Positions 24,648 to 36,296 of a stretch of 64,000 bases of DNA are shown here, one piece after another. Position numbers and translations under genes: made by a program. Source of the stretch: Paramecium sonneborni (Eukaryota > Ciliophora > Oligohymenophorea > Peniculida > Parameciidae). The notes under the pieces are model-generated. The model was not told the origin of the DNA. It did no database searches and saw nothing but the letters and a program-made list of their open reading frames with translations. The stretch covers positions 1 through 64,000 of the forward strand of contig CAJJDN010000015.1 of NCBI GenBank assembly GCA_905182985.1, given 5' to 3'. Within the stretch, counting starts at the first letter, position 1. Each line of letters starts with the position of its first letter.

Positions 24648-25017
24648 TTAGACTAATGTATTTATTTTATGTATTAATATTTAAAGAGAGTTAAATAGAG
24701 AATACAAGAATAGTGGACTATATATATTTTCATTTTGATGTACATGATGCTATACATTTTAATACAAATATAAATAAAAAATTAAAAATAATAAATTTCT
24801 TCATTTTAATACTCGTAATAAAGAAGATAAATTAGATTATTATTTAAAGTTGAATAGAAATATTTGAAAAAAATCTTTAAAGCTTATTAAATCACATTTA
24901 AATTCTCTCAAATAAATTTAAAATTTAGTATTTTTGAAAATATAATTAGAAAACAATTAAAAAAATAATTTCTTATTTTAGCCATGATTAAAAATCAACA
25001 ATATAAAAATTTTAAAA

Positions 25018-25188
25018 AAGGAGTATGTTACATTAACAGATGAAAATATTGCTAAAACTCCATAATATAAATAGAAAACAATAATTTAATAGGGAATATT
25101 ATCGGCTATATTTATTGGAATCCTCTCTTTTTTACAGATTTTGAATAATAAATATGATATATCTAAAGAGAAAGAAAAAGGTCAATGA
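25018..25188 (+). CDS. possible small tail-anchored protein, start unknown
   Basis: An open segment reads KEYVTLTDENIAKTPQYKQK, then a hydrophobic stretch GILSAIFIGILSFLQIL, then NNKYDISKEKEKGQ and TGA 25186-25188. The layout (short soluble head, one membrane helix, charged tail) is like small ER proteins. No in-frame ATG is seen before an upstream TGA, so a first exon must be missing from this model. It is convergent with the p24 gene. Confidence 0.3.
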
Positions 25189-25241
25189 TGATATGTGAAA
25201 ATAACAGACAATTATTATAATCTAACCTGTACCTAGATTAA

Positions 25242-25890
25242 TCAAGCCAATTTTTTGTAGACAACATATCTTCTAACATATATAACTTGACAAGCAGCAA
25301 CAATTATGATTAATCCAAAAGTAATGCCAGCAAATCCAATAATTTTTGATTAAATATCTACAAAACTTCCTTTTCTCTTTTATTCTCTGTCAACAATTAA
25401 TAACTATTCCCTTGAAATTTCTTATTACAATTATTCCATTTATTACAAAGTCTCATTAATATTTAGAACATGCTGTTTTTTAGCTAATTAGTCTTGATCA
25501 TAAACTTCAGCTCCTTTGAATACAAATTATTTTTAATACCACTTTCATAAAATAAATTAATAGTTGCAATATCAGAGTAATCATCAACTTCAAAACACAT
25601 AGAAATCTCTCCTGATTCTTACATAACATGATGAAATTATTAGATTACCTAACTTGAATATTCAGCAATAATATTTTCTATTTCTTGCTAATTGACTATC
25701 TATGAAAATTACAATATTTTTATACACTTAAAGTAAAAGTATAAAGTAAAGTAGAGGATTCAAATTATCCAAATATTAGAGTATTTTATGAAACATTATC
25801 TTTTATACATTGTTATTAACCTGGAGGAATCTTAAATTTTAAACTTATAGATTGCACTTCTGTAAATAGGAATATGAATTATAATATCAT
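25242..25890 (-). CDS. p24 / emp24-GOLD family cargo receptor
   Basis: ATG 25890 gives a short signal peptide (MILQFIFLFTEVQS), then a GOLD-type luminal domain with the two cysteines expected (GQQQCIKDN and ISMCFEVDD), a coiled-coil region (QHVLNINETLQQMEQLQQE), a membrane helix ITFGLIIVAACQVIYV and a short cytosolic tail RRYVVYKKLA with a dibasic end. Introns of 26 nt (TAG) and 26 nt at 25514-25539 (AAG) are needed to hold the frame. p24 proteins cycle between ER and Golgi and help form COPII/COPI carriers. TGA 25242-25244. Confidence 0.85.
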
Positions 25891-25995
25891 AAATTAATAT
25901 AATATTTATATTATTATTCTTAAAAATTGTGTAAACACTTCTACTAATTATAAATAATATAGTAATTAAATATAGATTGAATAATTATTGATAAA

Positions 25996-27106
25996 TCATT
26001 ATTTATTTTATTTAAGTGTTTAAATTCCATTCCAAAATGATCCCAAACTTCCAATAAATCCATCATGTTTGATAAAATAAGGCTATATTAGATAGATGAT
26101 ATTACATGTCTATTTTATTAATCTAATTTTGAGAAGTAAGAAAAAGCTTCATTAATGCATTATAATGTTTCTTCATGGTTTCTAATAAAATGGCCAGAGA
26201 AAAATACTCTTTCAATATTATGTAATTTAGAATGCAAAAATGCAATTTGACTGATATTGTAGGTAGTCATATAAAGTAAAGATTTGACTAAATCTGATTA
26301 ATTAATATTTGAATTCTACTTCAATTTTCCCATACTAACAGCAACATGTTTTTCATTTTTATTTCTAGTTGGAGATTAAAATCCTAAATGAACTTCATCC
26401 ATTAATAAATCTGTAGCTGCATTTGAACCTTCTTTCGTCATACGTAATAATTCATCAAAATCATTAATGCCTGTAAATAAATGACTTAATCCTAAAAACA
26501 TTCCTCCACCTAAAGATGTACCTGATATTCTTGCAAATTTATCTTCATTATCAAATTTTAAAATACTAACACCACTTCCTATATTCACTAATATAAATGG
26601 ATATATTGATGCCTAACAAAATATTTATTTTTATTAAAAATACCGTCAATTACAAATACTCAATACCATTATTAAAAGTAAAATATGTATTTTTGTATTT
26701 GATGCTATCTAATAATTTGAATCCAAACTTTAAGGCATCAAATTCATTTATTCTTATTATATTTCCATAATTTGAAATTTAATCATAATACTTAAATGAA
26801 CCTCCACCAGTAATATAAAAATTTTATATTTGCGATTTTCCATCCACTATAAACCCTATTTATTCTAATTTTTAAATTAACACATCTAATGAATTAGGAT
26901 GAGATATAAAATGTATTTCATAATCTTCATTTTCATTTATTACTATTAAGAATAATCTCATGTCTCATACTTTTCAATTCTTCTTTCGTTTGACATTTTA
27001 AAGCCAAACCTTTCTTTATTGCAAATGTCAACTTAGTTAATGTTCCACCTATGTCTAAACAAACTATAGGTATTAAACTGGAAGAAAATGATGGATTATT
27101 TTACAT
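25996..27106 (-). CDS. pantothenate kinase (eukaryotic PanK type)
   Basis: ATG 27106 to TGA 25996-25998. Motifs in order: CLDIGGTLTKLTFAIKKG (ATP-binding phosphate loop), FYITGGGSFKYYD, YPFILVNIGSGVSILKF, RISGTSLGGGMFLGLSHL, NISQIAFLHSKLHNIERVFF, FSGHFIRNHEETL, and C-terminal HDGFIGSLGSF. These match animal PANK1-4/CoaW-type kinases. Introns of 28, 31 and 23 nt, all TAG, are needed. The enzyme phosphorylates pantothenate, the first step of CoA synthesis. Length of about 340 aa is the catalytic core only, without the long N-terminal extensions of animal forms. Confidence 0.95.
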
Positions 27107-27568
27107 CGAATTATTAATATTCCAAATAATTAAATATCATATATTTTGTTTATATATTAAAACAATTTTGTCATCATTAAATTCCATTACCATTAAATTG
27201 ACAAATAAATATAGAAGTTTTTTTTTGAAGATTAAAATAATTAAGAATTATTTTAATCAATCTAACGTGAATTTAGGTATTTAATAAATATCTTTTGAAA
27301 GAAGATAAATTAGAAGTATAATGATCTTTTAACTTTGTAACTTTAATAATTTAAATATATAAATTGAATTATGTTAAGTAAATAGAAGTTAACTTAATAA
27401 TTCTTGAATCTAAGTAAGACTATAATTGAATATTTAAAGATACTTATTTAATACCTGTAATTGTTTCATTATGATAGTAATGGTAAAAATAATTGATAAA
27501 TAGTTAAATAATTAGGATATGATAAAAGGGTGTAATTTGTTAATAGTAAAATAGAAATATTAATATAA
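27107..27568 (+). other. gene-free spacer between divergent genes
   Basis: About 460 nt between the divergent starts of PanK and SURF1. AT-rich, with many TGA. A short standard-code frame near 27051-27284 has no coding character in code 6. No RNA gene or repeat seen. Confidence 0.5.
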
Positions 27569-28548
27569 ATGCTTTCAACATAAGTATTTAATTCTTTTGC
27601 TTAAAGATAAAGCAATGGAATAATAAAATTATTGGCATATGGTGTCTTCTTTGGAGGTGCTTATGGTTGTGTTTGGCATTAATGGAAAGGTGGACAATAA
27701 AAATAATTATATGAGAAAGTCGAGAATGAAATAACAGAATGGAAACCTGTGACAATAAATGGACTGAATGCAAGTAGATATCCTTGGGCTAGAAATCTTA
27801 ATAATTGGGAGTATAAATTAGTGAAATTGTATGGATATTTTAGAGTAAGTAATTAGTAATATGAAAGGATGAAAGATTTTTCGTAAGAAGAGAAAGAGAA
27901 GGGAGAGATGGATTCCTTGTATTTGCTCCATTTGTAACAGCATTACAATTTAATGATACAGAATAGGATCCAGAATAAACAACAAAATCATAAGTGATGG
28001 TAAATTTGGGATGGGTGCCAAAAGATAACATAAGTGATATTTAGATGGGTTAAGAACCTATAGGAACAACAGTACATTGATTTGTATTCCATAAGACCTA
28101 TGAAAATGTACCTCATAATGAAGATGATGATTAATTGACAGGATTCAATAGAAACATAGCCAATATGGAGGAAGATTATCAAATGCCATTCGTAGAATTT
28201 GTAGGTATGGTGAGAAGAGGAGAAGAAGAAGACATATTAAAAGGTAGAAGAAATTGGCCAAGAGAAGGAGTCTATAATTATATCGATTTATGGTTTATGT
28301 CTAGATTATACAGATCATTTAATTTAGTAAATATATTTAAATATAATCAATAGACTGATTCTTCAGCAGCATATATTGAAAGATTAGTATAAGAATATGA
28401 TGAAGAATCTGCTAATTTATATCCTATTCCAGCAACTAAAGACAACTTTGATAAACCATTACCTACACCTTAGACTCATTAAGCATATTCATTGTTTTTT
28501 GGGTTATCTTCAATTATGTCATTAGCCTTATTGGCAATAAGAAGATGA
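27569..28548 (+). CDS. surf1: SURF1 cytochrome-oxidase assembly factor
   Basis: ATG 27569 to TGA 28546-28548. An N-terminal membrane helix KLLAYGVFFGGAYGCVWHQW is followed by QKQLYEKVE, INGLNASRYPWARNLNNWEY, VKLYGYFR, DERFFVRREREGRDGFLVFAP, VNLGWVPKDNI, and, after a polar domain, PTPQTHQAYSLFFGLSSIMS with the second helix and a basic end AIRR. This two-helix hairpin with an intervening domain is SURF1. Introns: 23 nt at 27845-27867 and 24 nt at 28072-28095, both AAG, and one of 27 nt (TAG). SURF1 works in the inner mitochondrial membrane in haem delivery to complex IV. Confidence 0.9.
27845..27867 (+). other. 23-nt intron with AAG 3' end (SURF1)
   Basis: GTAAGTAATTAGTAATATGAAAG lies between YGYFR and DERFFVRR. 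Without its removal the frame shifts and meets TGA; with it the SURF1 homology is continuous. It also contains an internal TAG that was not used, so the AAG end was chosen over a nearer TAG. Confidence 0.8.
28072..28095 (+). other. 24-nt intron with AAG 3' end (SURF1)
   Basis: A segment from GTACATTG to CCATAAG, length 24, carries an in-frame TGA. Its removal joins QEPIGTT to TYENVPHNEDDD with no frame change. A 3n-long intron with a stop is the pattern expected of a real, translation-sensitive intron. Confidence 0.75.
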
Positions 28549-28651
28549 TTCTATCTATCAATCAAACAATAAATAATAAAATATTCATTACTTCTTTTTT
28601 ATATTTTATATTAATACTTCATTTAAGAATTATTATTATTTTTAATCATAT

Positions 28652-29375
28652 TCAAATCTTCACTTTCTTTAATTATTAAGGTTCATCAGTATTTTCTTAT
28701 TCATTTATTTATTCTTCTATATTTTATACTTTTTATTCTTTCTTTTCCTCTTCTAAAAATTAATCAATTTCATTCAAAAAATCAAGTTCAACCTTTTCTT
28801 TAACTTTCTCTACTTATTTTCTTGCTTTATAATTTACCTTAGCCTATTATATTGAATTTTCAATAATCTTTTCATTTTATTAATTTCTTCGTATATAAAC
28901 TTAATCTAATTTGATGTTACTCTCATTTGCTTTTAATGTTGCTTAAGTTAATTCAACTTAATCTCTTTCTTTCTTTATTTTATTTGGTTCATCTTTCTTA
29001 TTCTAAAAATAATTTATTAAATTTATTGTATTCTTTGAATTAATAATTCTTCTACCATCTCTATCTCTAGATTAATCCCAATTTATAATCTTTCTTCTTG
29101 TCTAAGCTTAATTTTTCAATAATGATCCAAAACCTCCTTTACCACCTAATTTTATTTACATATTCATTACCTTATAATCCTAAAAATAAAGTTATTGTGC
29201 ATAAATCACTCAATTAGCATACATTTGATAATACTTTTCCTCCTACATGATACTTTTATAAATCCTCTGGAATTCCCAATTCTTAATCTACAAATACCTT
29301 TATATCATTTATCTCTGATCCTTTAAAATGTAATTGATTGCCTTCTGGAGTCTAAATAAATATTGAATAAGTCAT
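28652..29375 (-). CDS. sde2: SDE2 splicing/genome-stability factor, ubiquitin-like
   Basis: ATG 29375 to TGA 28652-28654. Residues 1-70 form a ubiquitin-like fold (SIFIQTPEGNQLHFKGSEIN, DLQKYHVGGKVLSN, LCTITLFLGLQ), directly followed by GGKGGFGSLLKNQ, the conserved processing and invariant N-degron site of SDE2, then TRRKIINWDQSRDRDGRRI. A lysine/glutamate-rich helical C-terminus follows (KARKQVEKVKEKVE). A 25-nt intron (TAG) splits the GG-KGG site. In yeast, SDE2 is cleaved after GG and helps splice selected introns; in animals it also acts at replication forks. Fits a genome of tiny introns. Confidence 0.9.
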
Positions 29376-29405
29376 TAATTTATAATATATATATAAATAC
29401 AATTT

Positions 29406-30847
29406 TCAAACCTTTTTATATTTAGATTCTTTTTCTAAAGAATTTAGTATCTTCTTTTTCATGCTCGTTAAAAAGTATTATGTTTTAGCATATATTCCTT
29501 AGTTCTTCTTAATAGACTAAAATTTATTAGATAATATATTATACATCTTATTAATGTTATTTCAACTTCCCTATATTCTCATCCTAAATCTATTGTAATT
29601 TTATCATTTGTTTTTGCATTTATTCATATTTCTCATTTGAAATATGCCAATGTGCTGAACTGCCCCTTCTATTCAATCTATTTTAAGAAAACTACTTTGC
29701 AATATCTAATACTCTTTATTTCATTCTACCAAATATTTAATTCTAAGATAAATTCTATTATTGATATTAATGCTACGAAACTTTCTAATTATGTATTAGA
29801 ATATATTTTTACTTCTAAATTTTCAGCCCAATGAGGTACTTTTTTATTATTACAATATAGTCTCTTTTTTTTAGGAGTATGCTGATTTTTGTTTTCAATA
29901 TTTTAAATGTTCGGATGAATATTTTAACTATTTACACAGAAATCTTCAGGAAATGGAAAATCAAATACTGAAGATTAAAATTGAAATCCACATTCCTATA
30001 TAATATTATCATCCCCAAAATTGCTACTTCCCCATTTATAAGAATGATGATCCAAATTAGAAGATTCATTTGTATTATAAGAAGTAGCTCTATATTCTAC
30101 CGAAGAACTTTCATACCAATCTGATTTATTTGAAGAATCCATCAATTATTATTCTTAGTCTTATTCATTTATAACAATTTATTATTTATCTGAATATACT
30201 AAAACATCCTTATGACTTGAAGTTTGTTTTTATTCATCATAAATTTCAATTGATTTTAATTTTGGAATTAATTCTTCAGGATCTACTGATTCTATTAGTT
30301 TCATTAATTCTCTCTATTCCTCTGCTTCTTTTTATTTATCTACCTTTATTTAAGAAAGTTATTATGACAATAAAGATGGTTTTCTTATCTATATTGGAGT
30401 TGAATTCTAATCATCATTTATATTGCATTTTGGATATTCTTCAAATTTAATATTATTTAATTTTGATATACTCTCTTCTCTCTATTAACTTGCCTATCTC
30501 AATATCATATTCTCATTTAATTTTTCTTTCGATTTTTTATTTTCCATCACTTCAACATTAAAACAATCAACCTACACAGTCTTCTAAAACTATTCATTTA
30601 TTAACTCCTTTGTTTTTGAATCCTTCAAACTATCATCTTCTCGTTCCTCTGTTACTGCATCCAAATGAGACTGCTTCTAAGAGTACACCATCAAACAATT
30701 AATTATCTTCATTGTTTAATTAACTGTCTCTAATACACTGTTTGTAACTAAAGTCATTCTCTATTAAGTTTGAATTGTTATCTAAGAAGCCGCTGCTGCA
30801 ACATGAATTGAAAGGGCTAATATTTCCTATGAAATCTCTTAATTCAT
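29406..30847 (-). CDS. large hypothetical, coiled-coil, possible IN-box-like
   Basis: ATG 30847 opens a long frame rich in K, E, S and Q. The N-terminal 60 residues are helical (QEILALSIHVAAAASQ), the middle is charged (EAEEQRELMKLIESVDPEEL) and serine/tyrosine rich (DWYESSSVEYRATSYN). Near the C-terminus is KKVPHWAENLEVKIYSN, which recalls the INCENP IN-box core (P-x-WA), then MQKQMIKLQQIQDENIGKL and more coil. An intron must fall near 29620-29700 to link these, and I could not place it. The end is taken as TGA 29406-29408. The IN-box idea is weak; a plain coiled-coil protein is as likely. Confidence 0.5.
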
Positions 30848-30897
30848 TTAAATTTAAAATAATAAAATAACAAGCGCAAAATTAACCTATATTATTA

Positions 30898-31356
30898 ATG
30901 AACAAAGTTAAAACCAAACATAGGAAATAAGCTGAAAATGATTTTGATTCTTCTCTAAGTGAAAATAGCAATCAAAGTTGTGATGATCATCAACCTATCA
31001 CAATGAATTTTTTAGAAGAAATAAAAGGACATCTAGAAGGGGATATTAGTTTTGAAACTAATGAACATGATATTTATGACCCTGCTTTCTCATAAACCAT
31101 AAGCCATAGAATTAAAGATCATTAAGACACAGCATTTCATAAATTAAAATTAAAATCTGATACTTAATCTATTAAGTCTTCAAATTCAATAAATATCATT
31201 TGTTCATTAGAAATATTTCAATAATAATTAGAATTTAAACATCCTTAGAGTCTTCCAGATCAATAAAATATGTTAAAAATATCTGATTCAAAAAAATAAT
31301 AAATAAATTTTTTATGGGAAAAACTACGATAAAAAACTAAGGATTAAGAAAAATGA
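30898..31356 (+). CDS. hypothetical acidic protein, 152 aa
   Basis: A clean single-exon frame from ATG 30898 to TGA 31354-31356, divergent from the preceding gene by only 50 nt. It is acidic in the N-terminal half (ENDFDSSLSENSNQS, NFLEEIKGHLEGDISFETNE) and polar afterwards. No signal, membrane segment or domain. Function unknown. Confidence 0.6.
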
Positions 31357-31457
31357 TACCCTTAAAATATTCTATACATCATTTTATGGATAATAAAAAA
31401 GTTGTTATTTACAGATAATAAAATTAATAATTTTAATATTTAACTTAGATTGTCAAT

Positions 31458-31492
31458 TCATTATTCATTTTTTAAATTCATATTTTGAATAA

Positions 31493-31525
<33 letters not shown>

Positions 31526-33326
31526 GTTATTAATATTATTATTAATATTATTATTAATATTGTTATTAATATTGTTATTATTGCCAAAATAGTATCATTT
31601 ATTATTATTATTCTTAAGTCATTGCTCCATAATGAGGATAGCTTTTATCTTAATAATATAATTATGGCATTTATAATAATAACAACTATTGTTATTATTG
31701 ATAAAACATCATCTATTACATCATAGCAGCTTAAAACTATTATTAAACTTATTATTATTATATGTTTTTTTAAGCATTTTCAAATTATAACTAATTATGT
31801 TGTATATTATTTAAATTTTGATTTGTATTCTAAGATTTTGGATTCTAAGTTTTCTATTTACTTAACATTTGTTTGTTCTTTTCAGTTGATACTATTTTTT
31901 AAGTATATTTTTTAACATTTTAATTTGCTAAAGCAAATTTGAGTACAATCTAACCATGGTTGTTTAATTAATTATTATCATGTAACTTATTTAATAGAGC
32001 CAAATATTCATTCCTTAATGGTTATTCTAAATATTCAAATAATCTTTAAATTGGATAATTAGCAAATTAATCATTAATCAATCTCTTAAATGAACTGGAA
32101 TTATAATTATATAATTATACCTTTCTGAAATTGTTACTTCTTCCCATAACTTATTTCTCCATTAAGAACCTCCATAAACAATGGCTTTTTCTGCTACATT
32201 GCTACCATATTTGTCCATTGACATTGGTATAAAATCTTTAATGAGATATTAATCCATTAATAATCTCTTATGTACTTCTTAGCCTTTCTCCAAAATCGAT
32301 TAAATTATATAATTGGCATATTGTCTACGAATAAGGCCAGAACTATTTTCTATTGCTCTTACAATGATGTCATTGCATAAAGTCTTAGTTTAAATGTCAA
32401 ATTATTTAGGATATATATCAATAATCTTATTAACAATTAAACATCCATATTAATCTATTGATAATTCAAACTTTTCATTATTTTTATTTAATATCTATTA
32501 TTAATATAAATATTTTACGTATTTAGATAAAACTTATAAAAGCTTAAATAAATGGTTACCTTCTAATACCTCAAGGCTTTTTTAAATAATTTGATTAGCA
32601 ATTTTATCTACATATAGCTTTTTCATTTATGGAGTATCAGAATGAATAAAATTAAGGTAATTTTCTAATTAATAAGAAGAATCTTAAGGATTTTAGATCA
32701 TCACTTCCAATCCTTTTTACATCACTTTACAAGCATAAAGATCTTTTATTAATTTATTAATTGATTAAAATATTCTATCAAGTATTATATTTTTGTGCTA
32801 AGGAGGACCTAAAGTTAATTTTATTTTAATATACCAACTTCCAGTATTTTTTCAAGTAAGAAATGCTTATACTTATCTAAACTTATATTTTCTATTTCAT
32901 TTTTTACAAAAGTGTTGAAGACATATTCTTTTTCTTTTAAATTTGCGTTTTAATACTCTTGTTACATTTTTCGAGAATTTTTTGTTAATTTCTCATGGCT
33001 TAAATATGAAGACCTAAAAAAATTTAACAAATAATAGTACATATCAGCTTAAAAAGCAGAAATAAGAGAAGGTCTTTAAGAGTCATTAATCAGTACTTGA
33101 TTTAATTATTAGTTAATTTCATCAAACAGATCATCTAATTAGATATAATAAAATATTAACAACCTTCTTGATATATTTAATCTTCAAAAAAAGCTGTACT
33201 AAATGTTTTTGGTGCATTCATATTCTCAAATAGAGTAGGAGTAGCAGTAGAACCACTCTAAGATGGATGACATTTGAATTCATCTTCTTCTTTATTAAAT
33301 TCTTAAGGCACTTAAGGTTAAGACAT
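31458..33326 (-). CDS. Pumilio/PUF-family RNA-binding protein with poly-Q tail
   Basis: ATG 33326 to TGA 31458-31460. Several PUF repeats are visible by their RNA-contact helices: LYACKVMQKGLEVMI, IDQYGCLIVNKII, RRQYANYIIQSILEKG and MDKYGSNVAEKAI. About six to eight repeats are expected between residues 190 and 480. The N-terminus is low complexity. The C-terminal 100 residues are almost all glutamine with tyrosine (QQQYQQ units). Introns: 29, 30 and 26 nt (the last CAG). PUF proteins bind 3'UTR UGUR sites and repress mRNAs in the cytoplasm. The target set is not predictable here. Confidence 0.85.
31491..31585 (-). repeat. ATT/TAA triplet repeat coding poly-Q (PUF tail)
   Basis: An ATT-rich tract on the plus strand, read on the minus strand as TAA/CAA/TAT triplets that code glutamine and tyrosine in code 6. 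It sits in the last exon of the PUF gene. In a standard-code organism it would look like a string of stops; here it is a coding microsatellite and likely length-variable. Confidence 0.8.
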
Positions 33327-33780
33327 GTTTTGAACTTTATAAAATATATATATTTATATACATTTTTTATAAATATCCAGCAAATAATATTAAATAATTA
33401 TAAACAAATAAACCTATCAAAATCAATATCTCGAAAATATAATCATTTTTGAAAAAGTTTCAAGAATTTATAATTAAAAACTCCTTTTTTCAATCATTAG
33501 ATGCATTACCACATAAGTTAAAATAATATAAATTATTTAAAAAAATATTAATTCACAAATTAAAAAGCTTTATATTCAAAATAATTTAATATATATTGAA
33601 TCTTTGCAAGCATTCTCTTAAACCTATTCAAAACTATATTTCTAATTAGATAAAATAAAAGTAACATTAAATTTGAAAATTATAATATTAAAGCTGCATA
33701 TCAATTTTTAATCTTTTTGATAAAAAATGAATATTTAAAACTGTTTTTAGGTGTATATTATTTTATTTAAAAATTATTCA

Positions 33781-34368
33781 ATGCGCAATCTAACCCCTGA
33801 TAAAGCATTCAGATTGAAAAAACAAAGTATATTTGAGCTGAACTTTAGTGAAGAGCCAAAATCAAAAAAAATTCAAAGCCGATAAACAAATCAACAACCC
33901 TTGGAAACTTTGTTCTAAATATACACAAAAAATAGAGTTATTAAATTAAAAGAAACCCATAATATGTATTGCAAAATATAATCTCTTAAATCAAAGCTAA
34001 TTAAAATATTTAAAGATAATAGATAGTAATCACCTCATGATATGTTCACAGATTAAAAAGGAAAATAAATTTTAGATGAAGTAAAGGAATCTCATATTCT
34101 TAATTTGCAAGGGTTAAAAAGAATGGTAAATTCAAATGAAAAAAATCCATTAATCTTAAATCCTCGATACTCAACTGAACTTAAAAAATGTTATTTTAGA
34201 TATCCTACTGATGCTTTTGAAAAAATAGATAGAACTACTACTATTTCTCCATAACCTTTTCTAAGAAAGTATTCACCATTACTCAAACCAAGAGTAAGAT
34301 TTTCTGAATAATCGAATGAATTAAATGCTTGGAAAACTAAAGAAGAGTCTACGATAAATTTATTTTGA
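33781..34368 (+). CDS. hypothetical basic protein, 195 aa
   Basis: A clean single-exon frame from ATG 33781 to TGA 34366-34368. Basic throughout, with blocks LTPDKAFRLKKQSIFELNFS, DEVKESHILNLQGLKRMVNS and NPRYSTELKKCYFRYPTDAF, and a proline/arginine-rich C-terminus (SPLLKPRVRFSE; a RVRF motif that could dock protein phosphatase 1). No known domain; about 450 nt of AT-rich spacer without a visible gene precede it. Confidence 0.65.
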
Positions 34369-34469
34369 CTTTAATTTTTTTACAATCTATAGAATACCTT
34401 TATAAAATATATATAAATAACGATTATAAAAATAATTTGATTTATATATTATTTTACGAAAATAAAGAA

Positions 34470-36296
34470 TCATTTAAGAATATTAATCAACAGCTATTCT
34501 GCTTAGGAGAGTTCCTTAGTGCAAATTTGCTGTAGATTTAATTATTAATTAAAAATTGATATTGTTAATCGTTTCTCTGACATAAATGTTGGATTAGATT
34601 GTTGCATTCTTTATTAAAATAATTCCCATAGTTATGCAAATTATAATTCCTAATATTATCCAAGTTCAGGGATGTCATAAATTTAATAATTTTGTGATCC
34701 AATATCTTGTTTCTATTGACTAATGGCTATTTCCCTTTTATAAAATAGCTAAATCTTGTTAAAAATTTCTGTTTAATAATATCTAATATAATGATATAAC
34801 TAATCATTATTTTTACTGCTTGAAAAAAAGGAACTGCAATTAGTAGATGCAAATGATATAGCCGATGCCTATAAACTATCTGCTTAAACAATTTCTTATG
34901 AAGAACAATTATCATCATTTTAATAAGAAATTGATTTGAATAAGGATTTTATTTAAAATTAGACATTGTATTACATAGATAAATGATAATTAAATCTTTG
35001 TATTTCATCATCTAAATTATTATTGCTAGAGAATAATTGTTAATCTTCAATGTTTTTCAAAGAAAATTTAGACATTTTTTGACTGTCTTATTAATACTCT
35101 TTTATTTATTATTTGAATTATTCAATTCTATAAGAGGATAACAATTCAAATATATGATAATCATAAATGTATTAGCCAAATATATAAATTAGAATCTTTT
35201 CATCAGTTTAATAATCAATTGTCAGTAATGGAGTTAAATCTACTGCCAAATTTATCAATTTATGTAATTCTTGACAGTATTCAAAATTATAATATCCATA
35301 TTAATGAATATTTGTTTAATTTGTACTAATATCAATTAAATATTAGACATAGTCTCTCAATTCTTAAAATTTAATATTCTTATTTCTACTTTCAATCATT
35401 TTTAATCTAAATTCTTCTCTTAACATAACAATAACTTCTCCTTTATCTGATTTTTTTAACCATTAAATGACCATAAATTATCGAATAGTATAATTAGGTA
35501 GTATATTATGAGGGAAAGCAGTATTGATTATATTATTAAATTAATCAATTAAACTAGCTGTTTCTTATTCTAATATGCTTATCCATCCTTTATAATGATG
35601 CCAAATTTGGATAAATTATTACAAATTACATTTTAAAAATTTAATTTCCAGATATAGACTATATATTTTAATATAATCATGCAAAGTGTAAATTTACATA
35701 AGCAATTATGGCAATTATATATAGATTTCCATTCCTTATCTTAGTCTTAAGATCAAATCTTAATTTTTTACAGCAAATGATATTGAATCCTAATATTCAT
35801 AATATGGACATGATAAATTATTAAAATTTGATTTATTTTTAAAATATAGAATGGCTTTCTAAAATCCACTATAATTAACTTTTTCTTCTATTGTAATTGG
35901 AAGCTCTTTTAACTACAACCGAACACTTTTAATTGCTCCACTGAAAGGTATCCCTTTAATCGGAATGAATACAAGGCTTTAGATGATTTTTTTCCAATTT
36001 TATGAAATAATTTAATCTCCCTAAATATTTAAAAGTCTGTGACATTCAATCTGAAAACAACCTGATGTTTGAATAAATAATTAATAGGTAACTTTTGAAG
36101 TTAATAATATGTTATGGTACTCTTATATACTCAAAAAACTAGTCAGAAATGATAATGTTTTCTACGATAATTTAGAAAAAATACTAAAATTTAAATCAAT
36201 TAAATCATACATCTATTTTTTGTTATTGCTAAAGAGTAATTGTAAATGATCCTTCCTTTTTGATTTTCCTTCGTTTTAAGTTTAATTATTTCCCAT
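34470..36296 (-). CDS. 608-aa intronless protein with myristoylation-type start
   Basis: A single uninterrupted frame from ATG 36296 to TGA 34470-34472; an in-frame TGA closely precedes the ATG. The start MGNNQTQNEGKSKRKD fits an N-myristoylation signal (Gly2, small residue at 6, basic patch). The body is mostly helical with aromatic and cysteine residues: LLTSKVTYQLFIQTSGCFQI, LQQFIQIWHHYKGWISILEQ, REEFRLKMIESRNKNIKFQE, and a serine-rich segment (ASTNCSSFFSSSKNND) near residue 490. No family recognised; could belong to a ciliate-only membrane-associated family. Being free of introns over 1.8 kb is unusual in this window. Confidence 0.8.
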
